A DNA stretch of 64,000 bases from Sedimenticola selenatireducens DSM 17993 (GTDB taxonomy: Bacteria > Pseudomonadota > Gammaproteobacteria > Chromatiales > Chromatiaceae). This document shows positions 43,172-52,879 of the stretch, piece by piece. The position numbers were made by a program, and so were the translations under genes. Location of the stretch: contig NZ_ATZE01000021.1 in assembly GCF_000428045.1 (NCBI RefSeq), forward strand, positions 1 to 64,000. Direction: 5' to 3'. Under the pieces are notes generated by a model, which saw only the letters and a program-made list of their open reading frames with translations, was not told where the DNA came from and did not search any database. Positions within the stretch are counted from its first letter, which is position 1. Each line of letters starts with the position of its first letter.

Positions 43172-44695
43172 CTATATATAATGTTTAAACGGAAGTGGCG
43201 GCAACTCATGCGCCATTGGTGTCGCGGTTAATATTTCCCCAACCTGATCTGCAAACCGTAATGTCACCGGCTCACCATCTGCGTATATGCACGCATTAAA
43301 ATTAATCTTTGTCAGACTTATAATGTCTTCCATCACTTGCGCCAGATCAGCATCCCCATAACAAATCTCGATATTCAAAGGATTAGGCACTTCCCTGCCA
43401 GGGTAAGTCTTCAATCGTGGTATATAGCCCTTAGTCCACAAGTAACCCCTTCGCTTAGTCACAAGTAATGCCATCCCTCTCGCCACCGGCCGGGTTCCTG
43501 AGCTATAAAGCTTAAATTGATTTTCTTTTCTAATTCTTATACTTACGATATTCGTCTCAGCTGGCACACCCGCCTGAAAACCTTCCCACTCTTCCTGGTT
43601 AATTCGTGTCTTACCGTGAACAAATAACTCACTTGGCGGATAACCATGTAATCGCTCATAGGCTGAAACGATTTTCTCTGAAAGCTTCTTTGCATCATCA
43701 AACTTCAGATGGTATTCACCTGTGGCCTCGGAATACCATGGACCCATAGCCCCCTTAAAAACAAGTCCATCTCCTGAATCGAGAAACATCTGTGCACCAC
43801 AGCAAGCATTTGCTGGATCTTTTGATGTCATATCCTGTTTAAACACTAGACCGACATAGCAAACCCTTTCTCTAACCTGAGCCAATTTCCATGGACGACC
43901 TGACGACTTGAAATAAGCTGTTGTACACAAGTTCCAAGCAACTGAAGCTGGATCCTGAAGCCGCCTAGATTGCCGACCACCCTCCATGAAGTCATCCGGG
44001 GCAAGCGTTGTTTCTCTAACAACCTGCAACACTTGCTTACTATCCAGCAGTCTAGCTTTAAGCTGGTTGTGAAAGTTCAATTCATACTTATAGACTTCAG
44101 CATTTTCATGATCTTCCTTAAACAATGACTGTTGACTATCCAGCACACGCGCCTGTTTCGCTGTCATTAAAATCGGGGAAGATTGCGCAATGTCATTTGG
44201 TACCTTTGATTTAGGCCTACCATATTTGTGGACCTCTTCAGGTATTACTACAAACCACACCTCTACCTGCGCTTCTTCCTCTACGATATGACGCCTAATC
44301 TCAGCATCAAATAAGCTTACTGTATTATAAATAGCCTGGTGCCGGTCTTTAATCCGGATGCTGTTTAGTATTTTTATTTCCGGAATGCTGATTTCACAAA
44401 CAGGCTCAGTTGGCCACTTGGCGCCAAACACCGTTTCAAAACCCGGAAACGCGGTATGATGTGCAGCGGTCTCGTCACCCGCAGGAATATAGCCGTTTAT
44501 GTGTTTAACCCATCTTTTATAACGTTCTATCCCTTTTGGTGAGCCGACCACGCCCACGCGAATTCCAACAGGCCTCTCAGGCCCATCCAGCGGCCCGAAC
44601 AGCATTAATCCATCCTTCGAAAAATCGAGATGTTGCTCAAAACCAAAACAAAGTTCCGGCTCATCAATATAAATTAATTGGTTAGAGGGATTCAT
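43172..44695 (-). CDS. Short prokaryotic Argonaute (SPARTA, MID-PIWI)
   Basis: The 507-residue protein has the size and layout of short pAgo proteins: an N-terminal region leading to VGIRVGVVGSPKGIERY, a MID domain (VWFVVIPEEV, with nearby basic residues for guide 5' phosphate) and a catalytically inactive PIWI domain (CYVGLVFKQD, ELFVHGKTRINQEEW, GTRPVARGMALLV). It has no PAZ or N domain and the DEDX catalytic tetrad is not visible. It overlaps by 14 bases with the upstream TIR-APAZ gene, and such pairs form the SPARTA complex: a guide RNA directs the complex to invading DNA and triggers TIR NAD+ hydrolysis, killing the cell. The length equals that of characterised SPARTA pAgos. Confidence 0.85.
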   Translation of the reverse strand: MNPSNQLIYIDEPELCFGFEQHLDFSKDGLMLFGPLDGPERPVGIRVGVVGSPKGIERYKRWVKHINGYIPAGDETAAHHTAFPGFETVFGAKWPTEPVCEISIPEIKILNSIRIKDRHQAIYNTVSLFDAEIRRHIVEEEAQVEVWFVVIPEEVHKYGRPKSKVPNDIAQSSPILMTAKQARVLDSQQSLFKEDHENAEVYKYELNFHNQLKARLLDSKQVLQVVRETTLAPDDFMEGGRQSRRLQDPASVAWNLCTTAYFKSSGRPWKLAQVRERVCYVGLVFKQDMTSKDPANACCGAQMFLDSGDGLVFKGAMGPWYSEATGEYHLKFDDAKKLSEKIVSAYERLHGYPPSELFVHGKTRINQEEWEGFQAGVPAETNIVSIRIRKENQFKLYSSGTRPVARGMALLVTKRRGYLWTKGYIPRLKTYPGREVPNPLNIEICYGDADLAQVMEDIISLTKINFNACIYADGEPVTLRFADQVGEILTATPMAHELPPLPFKHYI

Positions 44696-46082
44696 CCATG
44701 CACTCCTCTTCTTCTATATCAAGATCGACTACTATTAGATCGTCATTCTCATCATCCTGAACTTCATCAGGCTGCTGTTCTAACTCAATGCTGACAGGTG
44801 AATCCAACATGATAGGCCTAGCTGAAATAACGATATTATTATTAGAGGCAACTGGTAGTAGTATCTGCTGTTCAGCATTGGAAATTGTATGTAGATACGC
44901 CAGCAACATATCTCGCCATCGATCATTCCACCAGTTCCTGCAAAAACCTCGTCGCAAACCATGCATCTTATTCTTATCAGCTAACTGATTTTTCCCATCC
45001 TCAGTAAAGACGATATGAGGAATAAGGCATATCTTGGGCTGATAACCAAACAGCGCTTTTGCTTCGACAGCAAAATGCCAGAAAACATTGTTCTTTCCAC
45101 TAAAACCGATAATGCTGCGACGCCGTTCAACTCCATGCATATCCGGGAATTTCAGCATACCTGAAAATTTTTCATCATCAGAAAAAAAGAAGGCCTCCTT
45201 ACCATTTGCAAGGGTGTAACAATGCAAACCCATGTTACGCATTGCTTTTGACCAGGCGTCCGCCACCATGTAATTTAACTTATTAAGTACATCGCCTCGT
45301 TTGAAAGCAGGATACTTTGTTGGCTGATTGGTTAATACTGCATTGATATCCAGCTGAGGATCCGCTCCTGGAGCCTCCCAATTAAACAGCCCCTTCTGCA
45401 TATCACTAATATTGCAAAACGAAGCCAGGTTTGTAGCATATTCAAACCAGGGGTAAGGAAAGTCTGAAAATCGTTTGCGGAAATTATCTGGTTTCACCGG
45501 TATCCGATAAAAGTTTAGATTCTTAGGGTATTGCTCGATACTCAACCAGTTGGTGACGGCAATATCTTCTTTTTTTACTAGCGTCACCTGCGGGTTTATC
45601 TGCGCACCGATAAAGCCACCAATATTAATGGGCTCCTCCACATTCACAGGCACATGATCACGCGAGAAACGTTCAGTCAGCCGCGAAAACCCTTCAGCCC
45701 AACCGTTTCGAAAGGGGATGATGTTTCTCGTTGACAGGTCATAAGGCTGACCGCCGAATGATGAGTCATCTATTATGATTGGCACAACAAAGTTTTTAAG
45801 GCCATGCTTCACTTCAGCAGCGAGCGCATATTCAATCTCGCGCTGCACGCCGGGCTTTGAAAGAGATGTACGTGTAATGACAAGAATGAATTTACAGGTA
45901 TATTCTGAAATCGCTTCTTCAATATCCTGCCAGAATACCTCACCACCAAAAAGCTGAGTCACATCTGACCACACCTGATAACCCGTTAACTTTAGACGGG
46001 TCGAAAGCCAGAGCGCAAACTCATTGTCATCCGGCGTCGCATGACTGATAAAAACGAGTTTCTTTTGTGTTTTATCAGTCAT
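44682..46082 (-). CDS. TIR-APAZ NADase subunit of SPARTA
   Basis: The 466-residue protein starts with a TIR domain (about 1-150): KLVFISHATPDDNEFALWLS, GYQVWSDV, a helix with FWQDIEEAI, and VQREIEYALA, which should hold the catalytic Glu for NAD(P)+ hydrolysis. The rest (about 180-450) is the APAZ (analogue of PAZ) region that binds the short Argonaute, and an acidic tail (DDENDDLIVVDLDIEEEE) ends the protein, as seen in other SPARTA TIR-APAZ subunits, where the tail hinders oligomerisation until activation. It begins 8 bases after the hsdS stop, joining SPARTA to the restriction operon. Confidence 0.87.
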   Translation of the reverse strand: MTDKTQKKLVFISHATPDDNEFALWLSTRLKLTGYQVWSDVTQLFGGEVFWQDIEEAISEYTCKFILVITRTSLSKPGVQREIEYALAAEVKHGLKNFVVPIIIDDSSFGGQPYDLSTRNIIPFRNGWAEGFSRLTERFSRDHVPVNVEEPINIGGFIGAQINPQVTLVKKEDIAVTNWLSIEQYPKNLNFYRIPVKPDNFRKRFSDFPYPWFEYATNLASFCNISDMQKGLFNWEAPGADPQLDINAVLTNQPTKYPAFKRGDVLNKLNYMVADAWSKAMRNMGLHCYTLANGKEAFFFSDDEKFSGMLKFPDMHGVERRRSIIGFSGKNNVFWHFAVEAKALFGYQPKICLIPHIVFTEDGKNQLADKNKMHGLRRGFCRNWWNDRWRDMLLAYLHTISNAEQQILLPVASNNNIVISARPIMLDSPVSIELEQQPDEVQDDENDDLIVVDLDIEEEECMDESL

Positions 46083-46090
46083 AATAAAAT

Positions 46091-47221
46091 TTAGAGTTCG
46101 CCCGCAAAGGCTTTTTGGCTTAATGAGTCAAACAACCCAATATTTGTCGACCCCTGGAGAGATTTAACAGTCCGCACACTGTTAACAACTTTGATATACC
46201 GCATTTGTAAAGCATAGGGTGGAATTATTGGAACAAACTCGCTCAATACAGTTTTGTTGATTGTTGCAATACCAGTAGTTTGTTTCCCTACTTTGAGAAA
46301 GTATCGTTTGCCTCTTTGAGAACCAATAACCGCACTTAGAAACAAAGGATTAATTCGCTTAATATCATTCACGCGCACAGAAAAAATGTGGTTCTGATGA
46401 ATACAATTGTCTATCTCACCATGCCATACGTAACCACGCCCAAGTTTGTCAGGATCACCCCCTTCAGTAAGAAGGATGTCGCCTTCCATCAGTTTGCATT
46501 TTTCTGCATCGGCAGGTGAAACGGTAATTTCTTGAATATCTGACAGATCAAGATAACCGTCCTGGACATTGGCTACTCGCATATAAGGCAATGTCACGGC
46601 GGTAGATGTATCAATTTTCTTCCCTTTCGTTACACCGGAGCGAATATCCGAGATGTCTTTGAGAATAATTTCATCCCACCCTATCGAATTGGTTACCGGA
46701 TCACCGAACATATCGAGGAAAACAGAGCGCAGGAACTGGTCGGCGAGCTGGATGGCCTGCTGGCGTTTGCGGCGCAGGCTGTCGGCCTTGTCGAGAATGG
46801 CGGCGATGCGTTTTTGTTCTTTTAGTGGTGGAAGAGGAATTAGTTCGCCATGCACCAAATTACGATTTAATGTCGGAACTCCAGCCCCTTCAGAAAACCT
46901 TTCAAGACGAAATGCACGAAGCATGTAATACACCCACTTAGGATGATTCCCCTTAAAGTCAGTAACATATAGAGCAGTATTAAGCGGCCAATAACCACCT
47001 TCAACGTAGTGTACTTTCCCTATCGTTCCACTTCGCCCAGTAATGACGCCAGGCCCATTAATTTTAATTTCATTATGTGTGCCATTCTGACCATTCGCTG
47101 CATATATTGGTACGTCACCTTCCTCTCTACTTTTTACAGGAAGATCGTAGCCCCTTTTCAATGGAGCTATCTCACACAATGGTACTTCAGGCCATTTCTG
47201 AGGATTCACGAAGTAACTCAC
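46091..47221 (-). CDS. hsdS: Type I restriction-modification specificity subunit HsdS
   Basis: The 376-residue protein has two target-recognition domains. The first (about 1-130: WPEVPLCEIAPLKRG, GVITGRSGTIGKVHYVEGGYWPLN) ends in the conserved helix PLPPLKEQKRIAAILDKADSLRRKRQQAI, and the second (about 175-375: WDEIILKDISDIRSG...) ends in a shorter distal helix near LFDSLSQKAF. It sets the two-part DNA target sequence, which cannot be read from the protein alone. Its start overlaps the hsdM stop by 4 bases. Confidence 0.92.
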   Translation of the reverse strand: MSYFVNPQKWPEVPLCEIAPLKRGYDLPVKSREEGDVPIYAANGQNGTHNEIKINGPGVITGRSGTIGKVHYVEGGYWPLNTALYVTDFKGNHPKWVYYMLRAFRLERFSEGAGVPTLNRNLVHGELIPLPPLKEQKRIAAILDKADSLRRKRQQAIQLADQFLRSVFLDMFGDPVTNSIGWDEIILKDISDIRSGVTKGKKIDTSTAVTLPYMRVANVQDGYLDLSDIQEITVSPADAEKCKLMEGDILLTEGGDPDKLGRGYVWHGEIDNCIHQNHIFSVRVNDIKRINPLFLSAVIGSQRGKRYFLKVGKQTTGIATINKTVLSEFVPIIPPYALQMRYIKVVNSVRTVKSLQGSTNIGLFDSLSQKAFAGEL

Positions 47222-48774
47222 AACATCCTCTCCAGCTCATCCATCTCCTTCATGATCTCGGCTTCCAGCTTCTTCATACGAGCCAGGATCTTCTTGGGTG
47301 GGTCGTACTGCTCCTCCTCATAGACCACCTCCTTGTAGCGGTTGACGGAGAGGTCATATTTGTTATCGGCAATATCCTCCCGACTAACCCAGAAGCAGGC
47401 GGCTGTACGGTCATTCTTTTTACCAGTGGCGGTCTTCTTGTCGCGCCCTTTCCATGCCTCCAGCACCTTGGGTAGGTCTCCGGCAAAGTCGCTGTCATAG
47501 AGGCGGTCGCGCTTGTCATCCAGGGAGAAACCGTCGTCCTGCAGGTCGTAGAACCAGACGTGATCGGTACTGCCCCCCTTGGTGAAGATGAGGATGGCGG
47601 TGGCGACACCGGCATAGGGGCGGAACACCCCGCTGGGGAGGTTAATCACCGCCTCAAGCTGGTTCTGCTCGATGAGCAACTCCCGCAGGGCCTGGTGCGC
47701 AGTTGAGGAGCCGAACAGCACGCCCTGGGGGACGATGGTGGCAGAACGGCCACCGGTCTTCAGCATGCGCAGGATCTGCGCAACGAAGAGCAGCTCGGTC
47801 TTCTTGGTCTTGACCAGGCGCAGGATGGCGGGGTTGATGGTGTCCTCGTCGAGGCTGCCCTTGAAGGGGGGGTTGGCCAGGACGACATCGAAACCATCAC
47901 GCTCGGCCTTGGGGAACTTCTCGGCAAAGCTCTGCGCCAGGGTATCCTGATAGTGGATATCCGGGTCTTCGGCACCGTGCATATAGAGGTTCATGGCGGC
48001 GATGCGCAGCATGGTGGCATCGAAGTCGAAGCCGTGGAACATCTTGCCCTTGATATGGGCCCACTGCTCCTGATCGAGCAGGTCACCGGTATAGATGGCC
48101 TGTTCTTCGGTCTTGCCGTTTTCCAGGGTAACGGTTTCGCGGATCACCCCATCCGGTGAGGTATAGGTCTCCAGCAGGTACTCCAGGACCGCGACCAGAA
48201 AGCCTGCCGTACCACAGGCGGGATCGGACACTACCTCGTTGGGCTTGGGCTCCAGCATACGCACCATCAGCTTGATGATATGGCGCGGGGTACGGAACTG
48301 GCCGTTGATGCCTGCGGTGGTGAGCTTGCCGAGCAGGTACTCGTAAAGGTCGCCCTTGGTATCACCCGCTTCGAGGGGAAGTTTGTCGATCATCCGCACC
48401 GCCTTTTGCAGCAGACTTGGCTTGTCGATGGCGAGGCGGGCATCCTTCATGTAGTCGCCAAAGCGGGTATCGCTATTGTGCTCACGGATGTGCTTGAAGA
48501 CCTCATCACGCACCAGGGTGTGCAGGCGCTCGGCATCTTCGATGTGAATGAAGTCAGACCAGCGTATGTGCTGCTGGTCGTCATTGAAGCGACGGCGGAA
48601 GCTCTGGCCGGTGCGCTTGCTGCGCTTTTCATCGCGGGTTTCGTTGATGTCGAGTAGGCGGCAGAACATGAGGAAGGTGATTTGCTCGATCACCGTGAGC
48701 GGATTGGCAATACCGCCCTGCCAGAATTCCAGCCAGAGTTTATCGATTTGGTTTTTCAGTTCACCGGTGATCAT
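47218..48774 (-). CDS. hsdM: Type I DNA N6-adenine methyltransferase HsdM
   Basis: The 518-residue protein has the HsdM N-terminal helical domain (1-about 150), the AdoMet-binding motif I DPACGTAGF (184-192) and the catalytic motif IV NPPF (301-304). It methylates adenine in the HsdS-defined target and, with HsdR, makes the restriction complex. G+C is higher than that of the SPARTA genes next door, so the R-M genes and SPARTA probably have different origins. The ATG lies 15 bases after the stop of the uracil-DNA glycosylase gene. Confidence 0.95.
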   Translation of the reverse strand: MITGELKNQIDKLWLEFWQGGIANPLTVIEQITFLMFCRLLDINETRDEKRSKRTGQSFRRRFNDDQQHIRWSDFIHIEDAERLHTLVRDEVFKHIREHNSDTRFGDYMKDARLAIDKPSLLQKAVRMIDKLPLEAGDTKGDLYEYLLGKLTTAGINGQFRTPRHIIKLMVRMLEPKPNEVVSDPACGTAGFLVAVLEYLLETYTSPDGVIRETVTLENGKTEEQAIYTGDLLDQEQWAHIKGKMFHGFDFDATMLRIAAMNLYMHGAEDPDIHYQDTLAQSFAEKFPKAERDGFDVVLANPPFKGSLDEDTINPAILRLVKTKKTELLFVAQILRMLKTGGRSATIVPQGVLFGSSTAHQALRELLIEQNQLEAVINLPSGVFRPYAGVATAILIFTKGGSTDHVWFYDLQDDGFSLDDKRDRLYDSDFAGDLPKVLEAWKGRDKKTATGKKNDRTAACFWVSREDIADNKYDLSVNRYKEVVYEEEQYDPPKKILARMKKLEAEIMKEMDELERML

Positions 48775-48789
48775 ACTTTTACGTTCTAC

Positions 48790-49470
48790 CTAGATTGCTG
48801 TCAGTTCTGCTTCGATAAGTGCCTTGCGCAGGTGCTGCTTCGCCTGCTCAAAGCGTTGTTTGTTGGCGTAATCATTGAGCCAGCGTGAGCTGCCCGAGGT
48901 ATGAGGGAAGAATACGATGGTCTTTTCACCCCACTGCTCAGTCTTTCCTACAAAGGCATCCAGTCTTCCCTCTGATGGTTTGCGGCCACGTAAGCGGAGA
49001 TAGGCCTTTAGCGGGAAGCCGCCAAGGGTGACTATTACCTTTGGTTCCACCCCAGCGATCTGCTGCTCCAGGAAAGGCTTACAGTTGTTAACCATGCGTG
49101 TCGGAGGAACCTCGTCCTCCACGCGATAGCCACCTTTTCGACTATTCTTGACCAGTTTCCTACCGGGGTAACATTTGACGACCGCCGTAGACCATACCTG
49201 TTCATCAAAATCAGTCACTCCGATCTCTGAAAATATCCTGCGGATATCCTGACCGGCCTGCCCCTGAAAGGGTTTACCAGACTCATACTCCTTGATACCA
49301 GGCGCCTGGCCAACCAGCATAATCGGCCTTTGCTTGATACCGTTGACTATCGGTTTTGGAATAACCGTTTCGTCATTCACCGAGGGGTCAACACGCTTCT
49401 GTGCCAGCAAATCCTTACACTTTGCGCAGCTGAGCAGTTGCTCACTGTAGTCAATTACTGCATTCATCAA
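48790..49470 (-). CDS. Family 4-like uracil-DNA glycosylase inside R-M operon
   Basis: The 226-residue protein has the UDG superfamily motif A VGQAPGIKEYESGKPFQGQAG (53-73) and a motif B-like FFPHTSGSSRW. Cys15, Cys18, Cys100 and Cys130 match the [4Fe-4S] ligand order of family 4/5 enzymes. It should remove uracil (or another damaged base) from DNA. The chromosome normally has its own ung or family-4 gene; this one lies between hsdR and hsdM, with ATGA overlap to hsdR, so it is part of the defence operon. It may attack phage DNA containing uracil or modified pyrimidines, or repair cytosine-deamination damage; no experimental basis is visible. Confidence 0.85.
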   Translation of the reverse strand: MMNAVIDYSEQLLSCAKCKDLLAQKRVDPSVNDETVIPKPIVNGIKQRPIMLVGQAPGIKEYESGKPFQGQAGQDIRRIFSEIGVTDFDEQVWSTAVVKCYPGRKLVKNSRKGGYRVEDEVPPTRMVNNCKPFLEQQIAGVEPKVIVTLGGFPLKAYLRLRGRKPSEGRLDAFVGKTEQWGEKTIVFFPHTSGSSRWLNDYANKQRFEQAKQHLRKALIEAELTAI

Positions 49471-52400
49471 TGCTCACCCTGATTCGCATCGCCATGAGCT
49501 GAGGGCTGACGACCAAAGCTCTGCACGATCGCGATGAGCTGCTCAATCTGCTGTTCACTATCAAACAGTTCGTCGAGGTCTCCCACGGCGGCAAAGGGCA
49601 TCTCATAAAGGTTCTTGATTTCAATAGCACCGCTTTGGGCGATTTGCCGTTTAAGCATGCCGAGGAACTGCACCTGCTTGGCAGTGAGTGACGGATAGGC
49701 CTGGATAAAGGCCGCAAAGCGTGCATTCACCGCCTCGGCATCCATGCCTACGATGCTGCGCAGAATCTGATCCAGCGGTGCCGCCGAGCCATAGAAGCCC
49801 TGCAGGGTGTGCAGGTCGATACCAGGGTGGCGAGTGTGAATCAGGGCATTGAGGCTATCCAGCTCTTGCTCAGTAACCGGCTCGCCGTTACGGATCTTCT
49901 TTAGGGTGGCATCGGTTTCGAAGAGGTCCAGAAGTGCCTGCTCCACCTTGATGCGATAAGCACGCATGTCCACTGAATTAAGATAGGTAGTCTGCTGCTC
50001 ACGCACCTCACCGTTGTCGGTGATATCGATGATCGGCGGCTCATACTCAGGGCCAGTGCCCTTATCACGGTGCCTGATGATGTCGCGCAGTGACTCGCGC
50101 ATGACCTCGATCTCTTCGAGTGAAGCGTTGTCCCAATATTGTGGGTCGCGTGCCTGCTTGATCTCGGTAGCCTTTGCTTTGACCTGGTTCAGGTTCATTT
50201 GCAGGCTGGAGAGCAGGTTCAGTACATCGCCCTTAAGATCTTCATAACGAGTGCTCTTCTTTAGCTTTTCTTGCTGGAGTTGGGTGATAAGCAGATCCCA
50301 CTGGTAGGCATCGGCGTAGCCACGGATGTCCACCCACTGCATGAGCGGGGCAATATCGGTCTCCAGCAGGGTGACGGTGGTGGCGGCAAACTGGCGGATC
50401 ACATCCACCTCGCCCAGCTGACGCTTGAGCTTCCACTTATCTCGCACGGCGATGGTCTTCTCATTCAGGCCATTGATAGCCTTGGCGAGCCACTGCGCCA
50501 GGGTATCAAAGTGATCGACCTCACCCTTGTTGAGTGACTCCTTGGCCAGGACCAGGCGGGCCTCAAACAGACGCTGCATCAGTGGTTTGCTCTGGCTAAC
50601 GGTAATATCGCGCTGTTTCATGCCGTGGTATTCGACTACACCCCAGTGGTCGAAGATCTGGAAGCGCGTCTTGTGCTTTCCCGGACCAAACAGATCTTTG
50701 CAGAGGCGGGTACCGCGACCGACCATCTGCCAAAACTTGATGGGCGATTTAACGGGACGTGCGAAGACCAGATTGACGACCTCGGGGACATCGATGCCGG
50801 TGTCGAGCATATCCACAGAGATGGCAATGGTGAGCTGGTCGTTACTGCCCTCCCCTTTGAGGTCATCGATGAGCGCTTCGGCACGAGGATCGTAGTTGTC
50901 GATAACCTGGCAGAACTTGCCGGCATACTGGGGATACATCTCATTGAAGAGTTCTTCCAGCAGCTTGGCGTGACGGTGGTTGCGGGCAAAGACGATGGTT
51001 TTACCCAGGGTCTGACTATCCGCCTGGCGGATACCGTTATCCATAAGGTTCTGCAGGATCTTCCGGTTGGTGTCCTTGTTGTAGATGGCTCGGTCGATCT
51101 CCCCGCTATCAAAATCGAGTGCGTTGGGGTCGATACCCTGGTCTTCCAGTTGCGCCAATTCTTCCGCTGTGAGGGCATGACCTTTAATGCCTTCGCGGAG
51201 AAACTTGGTGGTGTGTTTTACCACCTCGTAAGGGACCAGGTAGCCCTCCTCCACAGCGCGATCCAGGGTGTAGTTGGCGGTAGGCTCCTTGAAGTCGCAG
51301 CCGAACAGGCGGCAGGTAGAGCGGCTGACCATCTCTACCGGCGTAGCGGTGAGGCCAAGCTCCAGTGCATCGAAATAGCGGAAGAGATCGCCATAGACGT
51401 TGTAGATACTGCGGTGCGACTCGTCCGCGATGATGAGGTCGAAGAAGCCGGGGTCGAACCGCTGGTAAACCTTTTCGATCGCCGGATAGGTGGCGAGGAA
51501 GATGCTATTGACGTCGTCATGCACACTCTTGGAATTGAGGACGGTCACCGGGGCCGAGAGAAATTCGCTATAGGCATTTTTCGCTTGTTTGCGCAGCTCA
51601 CGCCGGTCACAGAGGAACAGTACGCGCTTGACCCAGCCAGCCTGCATCGCTACATCACTAATAGAAATGGCCAAACGGGTTTTACCGGTACCCGTTGCCT
51701 GCACGACGAGCGCCTTGCGCTGTTTATCCTCGAAACGTTCACAGACACGTTTCAGGGCCTCGTGCTGGTAGAGACGCTCACCAAGGATCTCCGGGCGTGG
51801 AGAAACACTATTGAGCGGCTTTCGCTCACGTCGTTGGCGGATGAGGTACTGCAAGCTGCTCTTGGAATAGAAACCATAGAGCCGACGTGGTGGATAGCCC
51901 TGTTCAGGGTGATCATCCCAAATCCAGATGTCATGGCCATTGGTATAGAAGACCACCGGACGCTGGCCGTGCATCTTTTCCAGGCCATCGGCATAATGAC
52001 GTGCCTGATGACGGCCCTTCTCGGCATCAACTGCGCTCTTTTTTGCCTCAATCACTGCCAGTGGCTTGCCGTTGGCATCCCACAAGACGTAGTCAGCGTA
52101 GCCCTCGCCTGTTGCGGTTGGTTGATGGAGGACCTTCTCCTCCTGTGTGACCTCTTCGGTATCCGCACCGTCCGCACCAACATCCCAGCCATGTTCAGCC
52201 AGTTGCATGTCGATAAGGCGCTTGCGGGTGGTGGCCTCATCAAAGTGGAGATCGTTGGCCACACGCTGAGCCTTGTCCTGGAACTTGGCTAACTCCTCGG
52301 CCGTTTTCTCAAGTTGTGAGGCCCTCTGGCGCTCAGACTCCAGTTCGGCCAGCAGTGCCTGCATGCGTGCTTCTTGCTTGGCGTATTGCTCCAGCAGGGC

Positions 52401-52868
52401 CTTGCGCTCATTTTTGTATTCACCCTTGGCTGATTTGGGTGGCTCTGACTGAGAAAACTCAGCGACTGCATCGACCTCCCCCTGACCATAGGTAATGAAT
52501 AACCAACGCCCCAGGTCCCATGCCTCGCGCACCAGCCACAATGCGCTGTTGACGGAAGCCTTATCGCCATGCGCAGCCTTGTTGCCATGAATACGGAGAG
52601 CATGCAATTTATCGATGACAACTTTGGGAGTGACTGCTTCAAGTGCATCGTTAGTCAGAAGCTCCATGAAGCCAGACATGGGGAGGCGCGGAAGCGAAAG
52701 CTCCTGATAGACGATAGCAACCGTCCGCTCACCAAAGGTGCGCAGTTTCACCAGTGCGCTTTCCGGGTCGCGATGGGCATACTGCTCAGCAAAGCCACCG
52801 AGTGATGCCAACTCGGGCCAGCGCTTCCGTAGAAACTCGAAATTCTGTGATTGCATAATCTCGTCCAT
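49467..52868 (-). CDS. hsdR: Type I restriction endonuclease subunit HsdR
   Basis: The 1133-residue protein has an N-terminal DUF4145-like helical domain (with LRIHGNKAAHGD, 91-102), a coiled coil (about 150-205), the nuclease core with Asp259 and EAKK (274-277), the motor domain with Walker A ATGTGKT (391-397), ADESHRSIY, LGLTATPV and KFWQMVGRGTRL, and a C-terminal domain like that of EcoEI HsdR. It translocates DNA and cleaves at unmodified targets. ATG at 52868 is used; another Met lies four codons on. The gene begins 32 bases after the sigma-54 activator gene, with a sigma-54 promoter in between. It is the first gene of the eight-gene operon. Confidence 0.93.
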   Translation of the reverse strand: MDEIMQSQNFEFLRKRWPELASLGGFAEQYAHRDPESALVKLRTFGERTVAIVYQELSLPRLPMSGFMELLTNDALEAVTPKVVIDKLHALRIHGNKAAHGDKASVNSALWLVREAWDLGRWLFITYGQGEVDAVAEFSQSEPPKSAKGEYKNERKALLEQYAKQEARMQALLAELESERQRASQLEKTAEELAKFQDKAQRVANDLHFDEATTRKRLIDMQLAEHGWDVGADGADTEEVTQEEKVLHQPTATGEGYADYVLWDANGKPLAVIEAKKSAVDAEKGRHQARHYADGLEKMHGQRPVVFYTNGHDIWIWDDHPEQGYPPRRLYGFYSKSSLQYLIRQRRERKPLNSVSPRPEILGERLYQHEALKRVCERFEDKQRKALVVQATGTGKTRLAISISDVAMQAGWVKRVLFLCDRRELRKQAKNAYSEFLSAPVTVLNSKSVHDDVNSIFLATYPAIEKVYQRFDPGFFDLIIADESHRSIYNVYGDLFRYFDALELGLTATPVEMVSRSTCRLFGCDFKEPTANYTLDRAVEEGYLVPYEVVKHTTKFLREGIKGHALTAEELAQLEDQGIDPNALDFDSGEIDRAIYNKDTNRKILQNLMDNGIRQADSQTLGKTIVFARNHRHAKLLEELFNEMYPQYAGKFCQVIDNYDPRAEALIDDLKGEGSNDQLTIAISVDMLDTGIDVPEVVNLVFARPVKSPIKFWQMVGRGTRLCKDLFGPGKHKTRFQIFDHWGVVEYHGMKQRDITVSQSKPLMQRLFEARLVLAKESLNKGEVDHFDTLAQWLAKAINGLNEKTIAVRDKWKLKRQLGEVDVIRQFAATTVTLLETDIAPLMQWVDIRGYADAYQWDLLITQLQQEKLKKSTRYEDLKGDVLNLLSSLQMNLNQVKAKATEIKQARDPQYWDNASLEEIEVMRESLRDIIRHRDKGTGPEYEPPIIDITDNGEVREQQTTYLNSVDMRAYRIKVEQALLDLFETDATLKKIRNGEPVTEQELDSLNALIHTRHPGIDLHTLQGFYGSAAPLDQILRSIVGMDAEAVNARFAAFIQAYPSLTAKQVQFLGMLKRQIAQSGAIEIKNLYEMPFAAVGDLDELFDSEQQIEQLIAIVQSFGRQPSAHGDANQGEH

Positions 52869-52879
52869 ACCCTCCTTAG

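Noticed and set aside
50625-52292. 555-codon plus-strand frame opposite hsdR
   Set aside because: Very long, but antisense to all HsdR catalytic motifs and without family resemblance; codon-usage shadow.
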